Origin: CAYJLF01 sp964371055
GTDB taxonomy: Bacteria > Eisenbacteria > RBG-16-71-46 > CAIMUX01
Direction: 5' to 3'
DNA length: 64,000 nucleotides
Assembly: GCA_964371055.1 (NCBI GenBank)
Contig: CAYJLF010000008.1
Coordinates: 1 to 64,000 of the forward strand
Shown here: piece after piece, positions 42,561 to 51,049 of the stretch
How the letters are laid out: each line of letters begins with the position of its first letter
How positions within the stretch are numbered: position 1 is the stretch's first letter
The notes under the pieces: model-generated
The model's input: only the letters and a program-made list of their open reading frames with translations
The model's database searches: none
Told to the model about the DNA's origin: nothing
Position numbers and translations under genes: made by a program

Positions 42561-44585
42561 ATGGCCGCAGGAAGCGATCCTCTGGTCGAGCGGGTGCGGG
42601 AGGCCAACGACATCGTCGAGGTGATCGGCGAGGTCGTCGCCCTCCGCAAGACCGGCAGTCGCCTGGGCGGACTCTGCCCGTTCCATCGCGAGAAGAGCCC
42701 GTCGTTCACGGTCAACCCGTCGATGCAGGTCTACCATTGCTTCGGCTGCGGCGCCGGAGGAGACATCTTCCGCTTCGTGATGGAGCACGAGAAGATGAGC
42801 TTTCCCGAGGCGTTGCGCCACCTCGCGGCGCGGGCCGGGATCGAACTGCCGGACCAGCGCGGACCGGCCACCGACCAGCTCGAGCGCATCCGCGAAGCCC
42901 TGCGGGTGGCCCGCGCGTACTTCCGGACCCAGTTGGAGGGAACGGAGGGAGAGGAGGGGCGGGCCTACCTCGACCGACGGGGAATTCGATCTGAAATTCG
43001 AGAGCGCTACGGCCTGGGATTGGCGCCGGACCGCTGGGACGGACTTCTTCGACACGCCCGTCCGCTTTTGGCGGAGAGATCTCTGATCGAGGCGGGACTG
43101 GCGGCCGAGTCGGAGGGGGGGCGGATCTACGACCGGTTCCGTCATCGCCTCATGATCCCGATCGAGACCGGCGCCGGCGCGCCGGTCGGGTTCGGCGGGC
43201 GCCTGCTCGGTGAAGGCGAGCCGAAGTACGTGAACTCCCCGGAGACGGCGCTCTATCGCAAGGGGGCGATCCTCTTCGGCGCGGCGCCGGCGCGGGAGGG
43301 GATCCGCGCGGAAGGGCGGGTCGTTCTTGTCGAGGGGTACTTCGACGTCATCGCGCTGGTCCAGGGAGGGATTCCGGGCGTCGTGGGTACATGCGGGACG
43401 GCACTGACCGGCGATCAGGCGACGCTCCTCAAGCGGTTGTCCGAACGCCTGGTGCTCCTTTTCGACGGCGATGACGCCGGCCTGCGGGCGACGCTGCGGG
43501 CCCTGCCGCTTCTGGTCGGCGTCGTGCCGGAGGTGCGGGTGGCGCGTCCGCCGCAGGGGAAGGACCCGGATGACTGGATCCGGTCGGAGGGGACGGAGGT
43601 CGTGGCGGCCGCCCTGGCCGCCGCCCCCGGGCCGCTGGCGTTTCTGGAGGCACTGACCGGTGGCGGGACGATGACGCGACGGGAAGGGGCCCGGCGGGCC
43701 GCCGAGCTCGCCGCGGCGATCCAGGACCCGCTCGACCGTGACCTCTGGACCCAGGAGGGGGCCACGCGCTTCGGGATCAACCTCGAAGCGTTCACCGAGG
43801 GGGTGAGGCGCCTGGCGACGGGCCGGCCGGGTCGCGCCGGCGGCCCCTCCGAGCAGGGCGATCGCCGGTTCCCGACGGGGGCTCGATCGAGCGGAACGGC
43901 GGCCTCGGCTGGCCCGGGTGCGGGGGAGGCTCCCTGGAGCGCGGTCGAGCGCGAGGCGGTGCGGCGCGCGCTGCTCGAGCCGGCGGCGGCGGCTGAGCTC
44001 GATCGGGCCATGGAAGAGGCCTTCGGCTTCGTGACGCCGGCCGGGAAAGTGGTGCGGTGGATCGCGGGGGTGGTGGCGGGATCGGAACGACCGGCCCGAG
44101 CCGCGGAGTTGGTCTCGAGAGCGGTCCACGAGATCCCGGCCGGTCCGGCGGTGGCGGCGTTGGTCGCCCGCGCCTCGACGCCGGCGGAGCCGCTCGAAGT
44201 GCTTTTCGCCGACCTGCGGCGGCGTGAACTCAAGCGCCGGATGGACGAGTTGGGGCGCCGGATCCGAGCGGCGGAGGAGGGGGGAGACCGGGAACTGCTG
44301 GACGGACTCCTGGCGGAGAAGCAGGCCCTGGCGGCGAAGCGGGCGCGCCTGCTCGCCGCGACCGTCCACTCTCCCCCCCCGACGTCTCCGGCGCGGGAGG
44401 CGGGCGAGCCGTCGCCCGAAAGAGCCGCGCGAGCTGCTCGGACGGGCCCGGGGCCCGATCAGGGGCCGGAGCCGGGGCCGGAGGTTGCGGATCCCTTCGG
44501 GCCGATCGAGGTCGAACCCGACCCGGAGGACGGAGGGGAGTGGGCCGCCTGGGAGACTCCTCCCCAGGAAACGGATGAGTTTTGA
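42561..44585 (+). CDS. dnaG: DNA primase
   Basis: 674 residues from ATG 42561 with AGGAGAGG upstream. DnaG makes RNA primers for replication. The zinc-binding domain shows LCPFHREKSPSFTVNP and YHCFGCGAGGDIFRFV (a CHC2-type finger). The catalytic Toprim domain has YGLGLAPDRWDGLL before it, GRLLGEGEPKYVNSPET, VVLVEGYFDVIALVQ with the first Glu, and LVLLFDGDDAGLRATLRA with the DxD. From about residue 430 the protein is poorly conserved, Gly/Ala/Arg-rich, then a helical DnaB-interaction domain (about residues 480-620), and an acidic Pro-rich tail. Eight bases after the stop an inverted repeat (44593-44609) precedes rpoD. Confidence 0.96.
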   Translation: MAAGSDPLVERVREANDIVEVIGEVVALRKTGSRLGGLCPFHREKSPSFTVNPSMQVYHCFGCGAGGDIFRFVMEHEKMSFPEALRHLAARAGIELPDQRGPATDQLERIREALRVARAYFRTQLEGTEGEEGRAYLDRRGIRSEIRERYGLGLAPDRWDGLLRHARPLLAERSLIEAGLAAESEGGRIYDRFRHRLMIPIETGAGAPVGFGGRLLGEGEPKYVNSPETALYRKGAILFGAAPAREGIRAEGRVVLVEGYFDVIALVQGGIPGVVGTCGTALTGDQATLLKRLSERLVLLFDGDDAGLRATLRALPLLVGVVPEVRVARPPQGKDPDDWIRSEGTEVVAAALAAAPGPLAFLEALTGGGTMTRREGARRAAELAAAIQDPLDRDLWTQEGATRFGINLEAFTEGVRRLATGRPGRAGGPSEQGDRRFPTGARSSGTAASAGPGAGEAPWSAVEREAVRRALLEPAAAAELDRAMEEAFGFVTPAGKVVRWIAGVVAGSERPARAAELVSRAVHEIPAGPAVAALVARASTPAEPLEVLFADLRRRELKRRMDELGRRIRAAEEGGDRELLDGLLAEKQALAAKRARLLAATVHSPPPTSPAREAGEPSPERAARAARTGPGPDQGPEPGPEVADPFGPIEVEPDPEDGGEWAAWETPPQETDEF

Positions 44586-44592
44586 AATGATC

Positions 44593-44609
44593 TTCCCCAT
44601 CGTGGGGAA
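44593..44609. promoter_or_regulatory. Perfect inverted repeat between dnaG and rpoD
   Basis: TTCCCCA-TCG-TGGGGAA forms 7-base arms. It lies 7 bases after the dnaG stop and 7 bases before the -35 of the rpoD promoter. There is no T-tract on the plus strand, so an intrinsic terminator is unlikely; a repressor or activator site for rpoD is the better reading. Confidence 0.4.
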
Positions 44610-44615
44610 AACGAC

Positions 44616-44645
44616 TGGACAGCTCCCGGTGGTGTCGGGTATTTT
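44616..44645 (+). promoter_or_regulatory. Promoter for rpoD
   Basis: TGGACA (44616-44621) and TATTTT (44640-44645), 18 bases apart. Transcription would start about 44652, at the first in-frame ATG, which makes the later ATG at 44679 (with AAAGGAG upstream) the likely start of translation. Confidence 0.6.
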
Positions 44646-44678
44646 GCCCCAATGCCTCGGAAAGGAGAAGCCTCGCGC

Positions 44679-46529
44679 ATGAAGCCCAAGCCGAAACCGA
44701 AGGCACCCACCCTCCAGGAACTGCGCGATCTGGCCGTGCGCCAGGGATTTGTCACCGTCGATCAGGTGGACGCCAACATCGATCACAATCTCGAGAGTGA
44801 TGCGATGGTCCGCCAGATGGACGAGGCCTTCCGGCTCCTGCAGGAGCTGAACGTCCCCTGGTACGAGAGCGAGGAGGAGGCGTACAAGTCCCAGAAGAGC
44901 CTGCGCCCGCCGGAGGACAAGAAGAAGGAAATCAAGCCGTCCGCGCAGCCGGCGGTTCGCTACGACGATCCGGTCCGGATGTACCTGCGTGAGATGGGGC
45001 GGGTCCCGCTGCTCAACCGCGATGGCGAAGTGGAGATCGCCAAGCGGATCGAGTCGGCCGAGCATGGCGTGATCAGCGCGATGTTCATGACGCCGATCGC
45101 GATTCGCGACCTGCAGCAGACGGCCGAGAAGCTGAAGGTGGGCAAGTGCAAGTTCGAGGACATCATTCAGGTCGACCTGGCCAACTGGAACGGCGAATTC
45201 TCGGCCCAGCAGGAAAAGAAACGCGTGGCGGCCGCGGTGCGCCGCATCACGACGCTCTACACCGACTATGAGAAGGCGACCGAGGCCAACGCGAAGCGGA
45301 TGGCCGGGGCGCGCCGCGAGCAGGCGCAGGCGGTGCTCGACAAGTCGCGGGACAAGCTCGTGGCCGAGGTGCAGAAGCTCGGCGTCAACCCGAAGCTCGT
45401 CGAGCGGATCAGCCTGCGGCTGAAGCGCGAGCTGGAGCGTCTGCAGGACGCCGATCTGACGATCCGCCAGCTCGAGGAACAACTCGCGGCGGCGAAGGCT
45501 TCCGCGGCTTCGCTCGAGTCCCCGGCGCGCGCGCGCAAGAGCTCCGGCAAGGCCGCCGCCAAGCCGGCTGCGAAGGCCACTGCGGCCAAGGCGCCGGCCA
45601 AGCCGACGGCCCGGGCCCTGGCCGCCGAAGCGCAACGCGTGGCCCGTCTCCGCGAGGAGAACGAGCGGGCGAAGGAACTGGTTCGCTCGATCAAAGCGGA
45701 GAAGCGCAGGATCCGGCGGACCGAGGAAGACATCCGCATGACCCTGGCGCAGCTCACCGAGGTGGTGAGCCGAGTGCTGCAGGGGGAGCGGAATCGCGAC
45801 CAGGCGAAGCGGGAAATGATCGAGGCCAACGTCCGCCTCGTCATCTCGATCGCCAAGCGCTACACCAACCGCGGGCTCGAATTCCTCGACCTGATCCAGG
45901 AAGGGAACTCGGGGCTGATGCGCGCGGTCGACAAGTTCGACTATCGCAAGGGATACAAGTTTTCGACCTACGCGACCTGGTGGATCCGCCAGGCGATCAC
46001 CCGCGCGATCGCCGACCAGGCCCGGACGATCCGCGTGCCGGTCCACATGATCGAGGCGATCAACAAGGTCGTCCGGACGTCGCGCCGGCTGCTGCAGGAT
46101 CTCGGGCGGGAGCCGACCCCGGAGGAGATCGCCGACAAGCTCAAGATGCCGGTCGACAAGATCAAGATGGTCCTGAAGGCCGCGCAGGAGCCGATCTCCC
46201 TCGACCGGCCGATCGGCGAGGATGACGACTCGAACCTCGGCGACTTCATCGAGGACCACAGCGTCGTCTCGCCGGCGCACTCGGCCACCTTCGCCATGCT
46301 GCGCGACGAGGTGAACGAGGTGCTGGAGACGCTCACCAAGCGGGAGGCGCGGGTCATCCGCCTGCGGTTCGGACTGACCGAGGACGGCTGTCCCCGCACG
46401 CTCGAGGAGGTCGGCGCGCTGTTCAATGTCACCCGCGAGCGGATCCGGCAGATTGAGGCGAAGGCGCTGCGCAAGCTGCGCCATCCGACCCGCCGCCGCC
46501 GGCTGCGGGCGTTCATGGAGATGACCTGA
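44679..46529 (+). CDS. rpoD: Primary RNA polymerase sigma factor (sigma-70)
   Basis: 616 residues from ATG 44679, preferred to ATG 44652 because of the AAAGGAG and the promoter position. Region 1.1 lies in the first 80 residues (LQELRDLAVRQGFVTVDQV). Region 1.2 is DDPVRMYLREMGRVPLLN. A long non-conserved region follows with a coiled, Lys/Ala-rich low-complexity part near residues 285-320 (KAAAKPAAKATAAKAPAKP). Regions 2.1-2.4 include MIEANVRLVISIAKRYTNRG, LEFLDLIQEGNSGLMRAVDK and YKFSTYATWWIRQAITRAIA. Region 3 has LGREPTPEEIADKL, and region 4 has RLRFGLTEDGCPRTLEEVG and FNVTRERIRQIEAKALRKLR. These are group 1 features; the sigma would recognise the TTGACA/TATACT sites proposed in this window. 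Confidence 0.97.
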   Translation: MKPKPKPKAPTLQELRDLAVRQGFVTVDQVDANIDHNLESDAMVRQMDEAFRLLQELNVPWYESEEEAYKSQKSLRPPEDKKKEIKPSAQPAVRYDDPVRMYLREMGRVPLLNRDGEVEIAKRIESAEHGVISAMFMTPIAIRDLQQTAEKLKVGKCKFEDIIQVDLANWNGEFSAQQEKKRVAAAVRRITTLYTDYEKATEANAKRMAGARREQAQAVLDKSRDKLVAEVQKLGVNPKLVERISLRLKRELERLQDADLTIRQLEEQLAAAKASAASLESPARARKSSGKAAAKPAAKATAAKAPAKPTARALAAEAQRVARLREENERAKELVRSIKAEKRRIRRTEEDIRMTLAQLTEVVSRVLQGERNRDQAKREMIEANVRLVISIAKRYTNRGLEFLDLIQEGNSGLMRAVDKFDYRKGYKFSTYATWWIRQAITRAIADQARTIRVPVHMIEAINKVVRTSRRLLQDLGREPTPEEIADKLKMPVDKIKMVLKAAQEPISLDRPIGEDDDSNLGDFIEDHSVVSPAHSATFAMLRDEVNEVLETLTKREARVIRLRFGLTEDGCPRTLEEVGALFNVTRERIRQIEAKALRKLRHPTRRRRLRAFMEMT

Positions 46530-46643
46530 TCGCCGGACGCGGCCGCGGGACCCGGCTGCGGGACCCGACCGGCGGCGCCCGGGAGTCACGCCCTGCGATT
46601 CCCGCCCGGGGTCACGGCCCGGGATCACGGCCGAGGCAGGCGG
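46530..46643. repeat. Spacer with short degenerate direct repeats after rpoD
   Basis: Between rpoD and the tRNA promoter, GCGGGACCCG occurs twice near 46544-46568, and the motif CCCGGG-R-TCACG-SCC occurs three times between 46575 and 46632. No hairpin with a T-tract is present. No coding potential is seen. Confidence 0.4.
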
Positions 46644-46672
46644 TTGACGATCACGGCGCAGGCTGTTAGTGT
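46644..46672 (+). promoter_or_regulatory. Promoter for the tRNA pair
   Basis: TTGACG (46644-46649) and TAGTGT (46667-46672) with a 17-base spacer. Transcription would begin near 46679, about 20 bases before the first tRNA. Confidence 0.62.
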
Positions 46673-46698
46673 ACTGCGCCCAAGGCCACTTGGGATCA

Positions 46699-46771
46699 GG
46701 GCCTATAGCTCAGGGGTTAGAGCCGCCGGCTCATAACCGGCTGGTCCTTGGTTCGAATCCAAGTGGGCCCA
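46699..46771 (+). tRNA. tRNA with CAT anticodon, probably tRNA-Ile2 (or elongator tRNA-Met)
   Basis: A 73-base cloverleaf: acceptor GGGCCTA with TGGGCCC, D arm GCTC/GAGC, anticodon stem GCCGG/CCGGC around CTCATAA, T arm CTTGG/CCAAG with TTCGAAT. CCA is not encoded. It is not initiator tRNA: base 1 pairs with base 72 and the three consecutive G-C pairs at the loop are absent. The D arm and TGGTC variable loop resemble E. coli tRNA-Ile2, whose C34 is changed to lysidine, but the methionine elongator is not excluded. Confidence 0.9.
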
Positions 46772-46820
46772 CGGATGAGTTCCGCGCGGAGCGGACGCCG
46801 GCCGCGCGGCGGGAAGTCAG

Positions 46821-46896
46821 GGGCGGGTAGCTCAGTTGGCAGAGCATCGGCATCACAAGCCGGGGGTCGCAGGTTCAAGTCCTGTTCCGCCCACCA
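46821..46896 (+). tRNA. tRNA-Val (CAC anticodon)
   Basis: A 76-base cloverleaf with encoded CCA: acceptor GGGCGGG with TCCGCCC, D arm GCTC/GAGC, anticodon stem TCGGC/GCCGG around ATCACAA, and T arm GCAGG/CCTGT with TTCAAGT. Anticodon CAC reads GUG. It is 49 bases after the CAT tRNA and probably on the same transcript; unlike its neighbour it encodes its CCA end. Confidence 0.92.
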
Positions 46897-46937
46897 TAGT
46901 GCGTCTCCCGCTTCGGGCGGGTGACGCAGCCGCGAAT

Positions 46938-46974
46938 GAAGGCGCATCCACAAGGTGCGCCTTCTTTCATTTTT
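46938..46974 (+). terminator. Rho-independent terminator after the tRNA genes
   Basis: GAAGGCGCA (46938-46946) pairs perfectly with TGCGCCTTC (46956-46964) around a 9-base loop and is followed by a T-rich TTCATTTTT. It is the clearest intrinsic terminator in the window. Confidence 0.88.
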
Positions 46975-47016
46975 GCCAGGCCGGCGTGCGAGTCCGGCGG
47001 GAGGGATGAGGCGCGC

Positions 47017-47721
47017 ATGAACGCGGAGATCGTGGTGCTGGTCGACCTGAGCCTGGCGGATCTGGAGTGCTCGCGTCTGCACGGACAGACGGAGGCGATC
47101 CCCCGGGAGCTGGAGAAGCACGAGGCCGAGCTCGTCGTCCAACGCCGGCACCTCGAGACGCAGGAGACAAGGCTCGAGGACCTGCGTCACGAGCGCCGGA
47201 TGCTCGAACTCGATGTCGACCAGACCAAGGCCCGGCGGCGGGAGATCGAGCTGCAGCAGTCGCGCATCAAGACGAACGCCGAGTACCAGGCGATGCAGCG
47301 GGAGGTGGAGGACCTCCGCCGCCGCGCGTCCGACCTCGAGGATCAGGCGCTGAAGATCCTGCAGGAGGAAGAGGACGTCCAGAAGGAGATCGCGCGGCTG
47401 CAGGAGCTGGTCGAGCAGGAGGACCGTCGCATCTCCGGCGTCCGTGAGCGCTTGAACCAGGAGCTCACAGAGTATCGCAGGAAGCTCGAGGAGGCGCGCC
47501 GCGGGCGGGAGGATCTCGTGGGACGGCTGGGTCCCGTGCTGCGCACGCGCTATGAGCGGATTCGCCGCAGCAAGGGCGACATGGCGGTGGTCGGGGTGAA
47601 CGCCGGCGCCTGCGGGGGATGCGGGTATAATCTCCCTCCGCAGCGGCTGGTCGAAATCCAGCGGCAGGAGCGGATCATCGTCTGCGAAGGGTGCGGCCGG
47701 ATCCTGGTCTGGCCGCGCTGA
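47017..47721 (+). CDS. Coiled-coil C4-type zinc-ribbon protein
   Basis: 234 residues from ATG 47017, with GGGAGGGATGAGG upstream. Residues 10-170 form a long antiparallel coiled coil (for example IPRELEKHEAELVVQRRHLE, RIKTNAEYQAMQREVEDLR). The end holds CGGCGYNLPPQRLVEI and VCEGCGRILVW, four cysteines of a zinc ribbon. The family (zf-RING_7, including the H. pylori HP0958 and chlamydial CT398 type) has been linked to nucleic-acid binding and secretion or RpoN control in single species; no general function is established. It is immediately followed by rnpB, an arrangement seen in several bacterial groups. Confidence 0.85.
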   Translation: MNAEIVVLVDLSLADLECSRLHGQTEAIPRELEKHEAELVVQRRHLETQETRLEDLRHERRMLELDVDQTKARRREIELQQSRIKTNAEYQAMQREVEDLRRRASDLEDQALKILQEEEDVQKEIARLQELVEQEDRRISGVRERLNQELTEYRRKLEEARRGREDLVGRLGPVLRTRYERIRRSKGDMAVVGVNAGACGGCGYNLPPQRLVEIQRQERIIVCEGCGRILVWPR

Positions 47722-47740
47722 CCGGTTGAAGGGAGGGTGA

Positions 47741-48138
47741 GGGAGAGCAGGTGGGATCATCGCGGGAGTCCGGTCCGCTCGGCCTTCGGGTCGATCGGGT
47801 CGGCTGCCGAGGAAAGTCCGGGCTCCAGAGGGCAGGGTGCCGGGTAACTCCCGGCGGGAGCGATCCCAGGGAAAGTGCCACAGAAAACAGACCGCCGGGG
47901 TCCCTCGGGATCCCGGTAAGGGTGAAACGGCGAGGTAAGAGCTCACCAGTGCCGGCGGCAACGCCGGCAGCTAGGCAAACCCCACCCGGAGCAAGGCCGA
48001 ATAGGAGAGGAGAGGCGGCCCGCCTCGTTTGCACTCTCGGGTTGGCTGCTCGAGGCGGCCGGAGACGGCCGTCCCAGAGAAATGATGATCCCGGATCCTC
48101 GGATCCGGAACAGAACCCGGCTTACGGCCTGCTCTCCC
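47741..48138 (+). ncRNA. rnpB: RNase P RNA, bacterial type A
   Basis: The catalytic RNA that matures the 5' ends of tRNAs. The outer helix P1 is formed by GGGAGAGCAGG (47741-47751) and CCTGCTCTCCC (48128-48138), which set the ends. The P4 5' strand GAGGAAAGTCCGGGCTCC lies at 47809-47826, and ACAGAAAACAGACCGCC starts at 47880. GGTGAAACGG, AGAGCTCACCAG and GGCAAACCCCACCCGGAGC follow, the last being the P15-L15 region that contacts the tRNA end, and AGAACCCGGCTTACGGCC closes the core. The L15 and P18-type elements indicate the ancestral type A. It follows the zinc-ribbon gene by 19 bases. Confidence 0.96.
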
Positions 48139-48202
48139 GCTATCTCCCCGGTCCGCCGGGCGCCGCAGACGGACCTCGCGGGCTGTGTTACGCTGGCGAG
48201 TC

Positions 48203-51049
48203 ATGAGGCGCGCGCACCGGTCGATCCCTGACGCGTGGTCCCGAATCGGCGCGCTGACGCGGGCCGGATTCGTGGCGATCGCTCTGTTGTTCACGACCGC
48301 AGGTCCCGCGGCCACGCAGTCCACCCCCTTCGGGAAGAACAAGGTCCAGTACGACCAGTTCGACTGGCGCCTGCTCGAGAGCCGCCACTTCCGCCTCTAC
48401 TTCTACGAGGGAGAGGAGGAACTGGCGCAGCAGGCGCTCCGCCTGGCCGAGGATGGGTACGCCGCCCTCCGGGCCCGGTTCGCCCACGACGTCCGCCGCC
48501 CGATCCCGCTCATCATCTTCAGCTCGCACCACCACTTCGAGCAGACGAACGTGACCCCCTACTTCCTGCCCGAAGGGGTGGCCGGACTGACCGAGTTCGC
48601 CAAGGGACGGGTCTTGATCCCTTACAACGGTTCCCTGCACGAATTCGGTACCACGATCTGGCACGAGCTGGTGCACGTCTTCCAGCTCTCGCTGGCCGAA
48701 CGCCAGGGGCGCGAGCACTTCCGCCCTTCGCCGCTGACCCCCCCCCTCTGGTTCATCGAGGGACAGGCGGTCCACTGGTCGGAAGAGCCGGATGCCGAGG
48801 CCGACATGATCCTCCGGGACATGGTCACCTCCGGCACGCTGCCGTCGATCGGCGAGTTCTGGCGTTACGAGGGGGGCTACCTCACCTACAAGCTGGGCCA
48901 GTCGGTCCTCGCCTACGTCGCCGACACCTGGGGCGATGATCGGATCCGCCTCTTGCAGGATCGACTCTGGGCGCACGAGCGGTTCGCCGATGTCATCGAG
49001 GATGTCCTCGGCCTGCGCGAGGAGGAGCTGAGCGCGCGATGGGCGCACCACCTGAGGCGCCGCTACTACCCGGAGATCGGCCGGGGCGAGCCCGCCGCCT
49101 TCGCCGCGCGGGCGCTGACGAACCGGGGAGGAGCCGATTTCAAGCCGCTCCCCCTGCCGCCGGGGCTGGCCGGTCTGCCGGAGCACTTCGCCTTCCTCTC
49201 GCCGCGCGACGGCTTCACGAACATCTACACCGCGTCGCGGGACGGTCGGCGACCGGAGGATGACGTGCGGACCCTGGTCGAGGGGGAACGCCGGCCGGAG
49301 TTCGAGTCGTTCCACGCTTACCGCAGCCGGATGGATGTCTCCGCCGACGGCCTCCTCCTCTTCGTGGCGCAACACGAAGGGCGTGACCAGGTCAACGTCT
49401 ACTCGATCCCGAAACGAAGGGTGATCGATCGATTCGCCTTCCCGGGACTGACCGGCATCGCCTCCCCGGCCTGGGCCGGTGGTACCCGGCGCCTGTTGTT
49501 CAGCGGGCTCTCCCGCGACGGATACCTCGATCTCTACCTGTATGACCGGGGTCTGGCACGGCTCACGCGGCTAACCCACGATCGCTACGCGGATCACGAT
49601 CCCGCCTTCTGTGCCTGGGAGAACGCCGTCATCTGGTCGAGCGACCGTTGCGCCGGCGGAGACGACGGAGCGCGGAATCTCTTCCTGCTCGAACTCGAAA
49701 CGGGCGACATCCGCTACCTGACGCGCGGGGCCTGGCGAGACCTCGCTCCCGCCTGTGACTCGACGCGGCGCGAGATCCTCTTCGTCAGCGATCGCGAGGG
49801 ATTCCACGATGTCCACCGGGTCGATACAAACGGAGTGGGGGGCCGGCTGACCTCCACGCTGGAAGGGATCCTCGATCCGCGGCCGATCCCAGGGGAAAAC
49901 GCCTTCCTGGCTACGGTCTACCGCGGCGGCCGGTTCGAGGTGCGTCGCTTCGCCCGGCCTGACACGATGCCGGCGCTCTGGGCGCGGGCCGAAGCGGACA
50001 CGACGCGGCCATGGGACTGGCAGGCGATCGGCCGCCCCGTGGCCTCGCGCCGTGCGGACTACCGGACGCGCTTCAGCCTCGACGTGGCGCAGGGCGGCGT
50101 CCTCGTCGACCCCGGCATGCGCACCGGCGAGGGACTCATGGCCGCCTTCTCCGATCTGATGGGCAATCACCTTCTTATCGTCGGGATCGGCAACTCGACC
50201 TTTTCGGAGGCCGACTTCCTCGAGAGCTTCTCCGCGGGCGTCACCTACGTGAATCTCTCGCGCCGATTGAACTACGGGTTGAGCGCCTTCCACTCCGCGG
50301 GCGAGTACTACGATCCCCTCGGCTATCCCTACTTCGAGCGGCGCGCGGGGGCCGGGGTGCTGCTGCGCTATCCCTTCGACAAGTTCCAGCGCATCGAGAC
50401 TCACCACTCGATCGCCTACAGCGAGACCGACCGGTCATTCACCGGATTCCGCCGCCGCGCGCCGATCGGCGTGCATTCGATCTCCTACGTCCGGGACACG
50501 GCGCTGTGGCACTCGACCGGGCCTTTGGATGGGCAGCGGCTCAACGTCACGGTGGGACTGAACCTGAACCTGCGCGTGGGAGAGCCCGAAACGACACTCC
50601 TGTTCGGTGAGTGGGCCCGCTACCAGAGGCTCGGGCTCCTTTCCTGTTATGCCACCCGTCTGCAGGGGCGCTGGAGCGAGGGAGAGAACCCGGAGGTCTT
50701 TCTCCTGGGAGGGTCGCACTCGATGCGCGCGTGGCCGCGCGCGGGCCTGAGCGGCAAACGCTCGCTGCTGCTGAACCAGGAAGTGCGGTTTCCGCTCCTG
50801 CGGGGCGCCGTGCTGGGACTCCCTCCTGGTAACCTCGAGCTCCCGGGGGTGCAGGGTGCGGCCTTCTTCGATACCGGCTCGGCCTGGGGCGAGGGATGGC
50901 CGCCGCCGTGGAAGGGGTCCTATGGCGTCGGACTGCGGATGGGCTTTGGGGGGTTCCTCGTGCTGCGCCTCGACTTCGGACGACGCACCGACTTCTCCGC
51001 CTGGCCGGCCCGGACCCACACCGACTTCTTCATCGGGTGGAACTACTGA
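48203..51049 (+). CDS. Gluzincin-type peptidase / TolB-like propeller / outer-membrane barrel fusion protein
   Basis: 948 residues from ATG 48203; a GTG at 48185 would add six residues. The signal peptide is ALTRAGFVAIALLFTTAGPA. Residues about 45-290 resemble peptidase MA-like domains: FRLYFYEGEEELAQQALRLA, then TTIWHELVHVFQLSLAERQG with HELVH as the zinc motif, and WFIEGQAVHWSEEPDAE with the third ligand Glu. Residues about 300-600 form PD40/TolB-like blades (MDVSADGLLLFVAQHEGR, IASPAWAGGTRRLLFSG). The C-terminal 300 residues are a barrel of the bacterial surface-antigen type (LRYPFDKFQRIETHHSIAYS, LGGSHSMRAWPRAGLSGKR, GVGLRMGFGGFLVLRLDFGR). The start of the next gene overlaps its stop (TGATG). 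The substrate is unknown. Confidence 0.78.
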   Translation: MRRAHRSIPDAWSRIGALTRAGFVAIALLFTTAGPAATQSTPFGKNKVQYDQFDWRLLESRHFRLYFYEGEEELAQQALRLAEDGYAALRARFAHDVRRPIPLIIFSSHHHFEQTNVTPYFLPEGVAGLTEFAKGRVLIPYNGSLHEFGTTIWHELVHVFQLSLAERQGREHFRPSPLTPPLWFIEGQAVHWSEEPDAEADMILRDMVTSGTLPSIGEFWRYEGGYLTYKLGQSVLAYVADTWGDDRIRLLQDRLWAHERFADVIEDVLGLREEELSARWAHHLRRRYYPEIGRGEPAAFAARALTNRGGADFKPLPLPPGLAGLPEHFAFLSPRDGFTNIYTASRDGRRPEDDVRTLVEGERRPEFESFHAYRSRMDVSADGLLLFVAQHEGRDQVNVYSIPKRRVIDRFAFPGLTGIASPAWAGGTRRLLFSGLSRDGYLDLYLYDRGLARLTRLTHDRYADHDPAFCAWENAVIWSSDRCAGGDDGARNLFLLELETGDIRYLTRGAWRDLAPACDSTRREILFVSDREGFHDVHRVDTNGVGGRLTSTLEGILDPRPIPGENAFLATVYRGGRFEVRRFARPDTMPALWARAEADTTRPWDWQAIGRPVASRRADYRTRFSLDVAQGGVLVDPGMRTGEGLMAAFSDLMGNHLLIVGIGNSTFSEADFLESFSAGVTYVNLSRRLNYGLSAFHSAGEYYDPLGYPYFERRAGAGVLLRYPFDKFQRIETHHSIAYSETDRSFTGFRRRAPIGVHSISYVRDTALWHSTGPLDGQRLNVTVGLNLNLRVGEPETTLLFGEWARYQRLGLLSCYATRLQGRWSEGENPEVFLLGGSHSMRAWPRAGLSGKRSLLLNQEVRFPLLRGAVLGLPPGNLELPGVQGAAFFDTGSAWGEGWPPPWKGSYGVGLRMGFGGFLVLRLDFGRRTDFSAWPARTHTDFFIGWNY

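Noticed and set aside
42387..46628. A 1413-codon minus-strand open frame across dnaG and rpoD
   Set aside because: It is antisense to two clearly identified genes, has Arg/Leu/Gln-rich composition expected from reversed GC-rich codons, and contains no recognisable domain.
46699..46771. Reading the CAT tRNA as initiator tRNA
   Set aside because: Positions 1 and 72 pair, and the three G-C pairs next to the anticodon loop typical of the initiator are missing.
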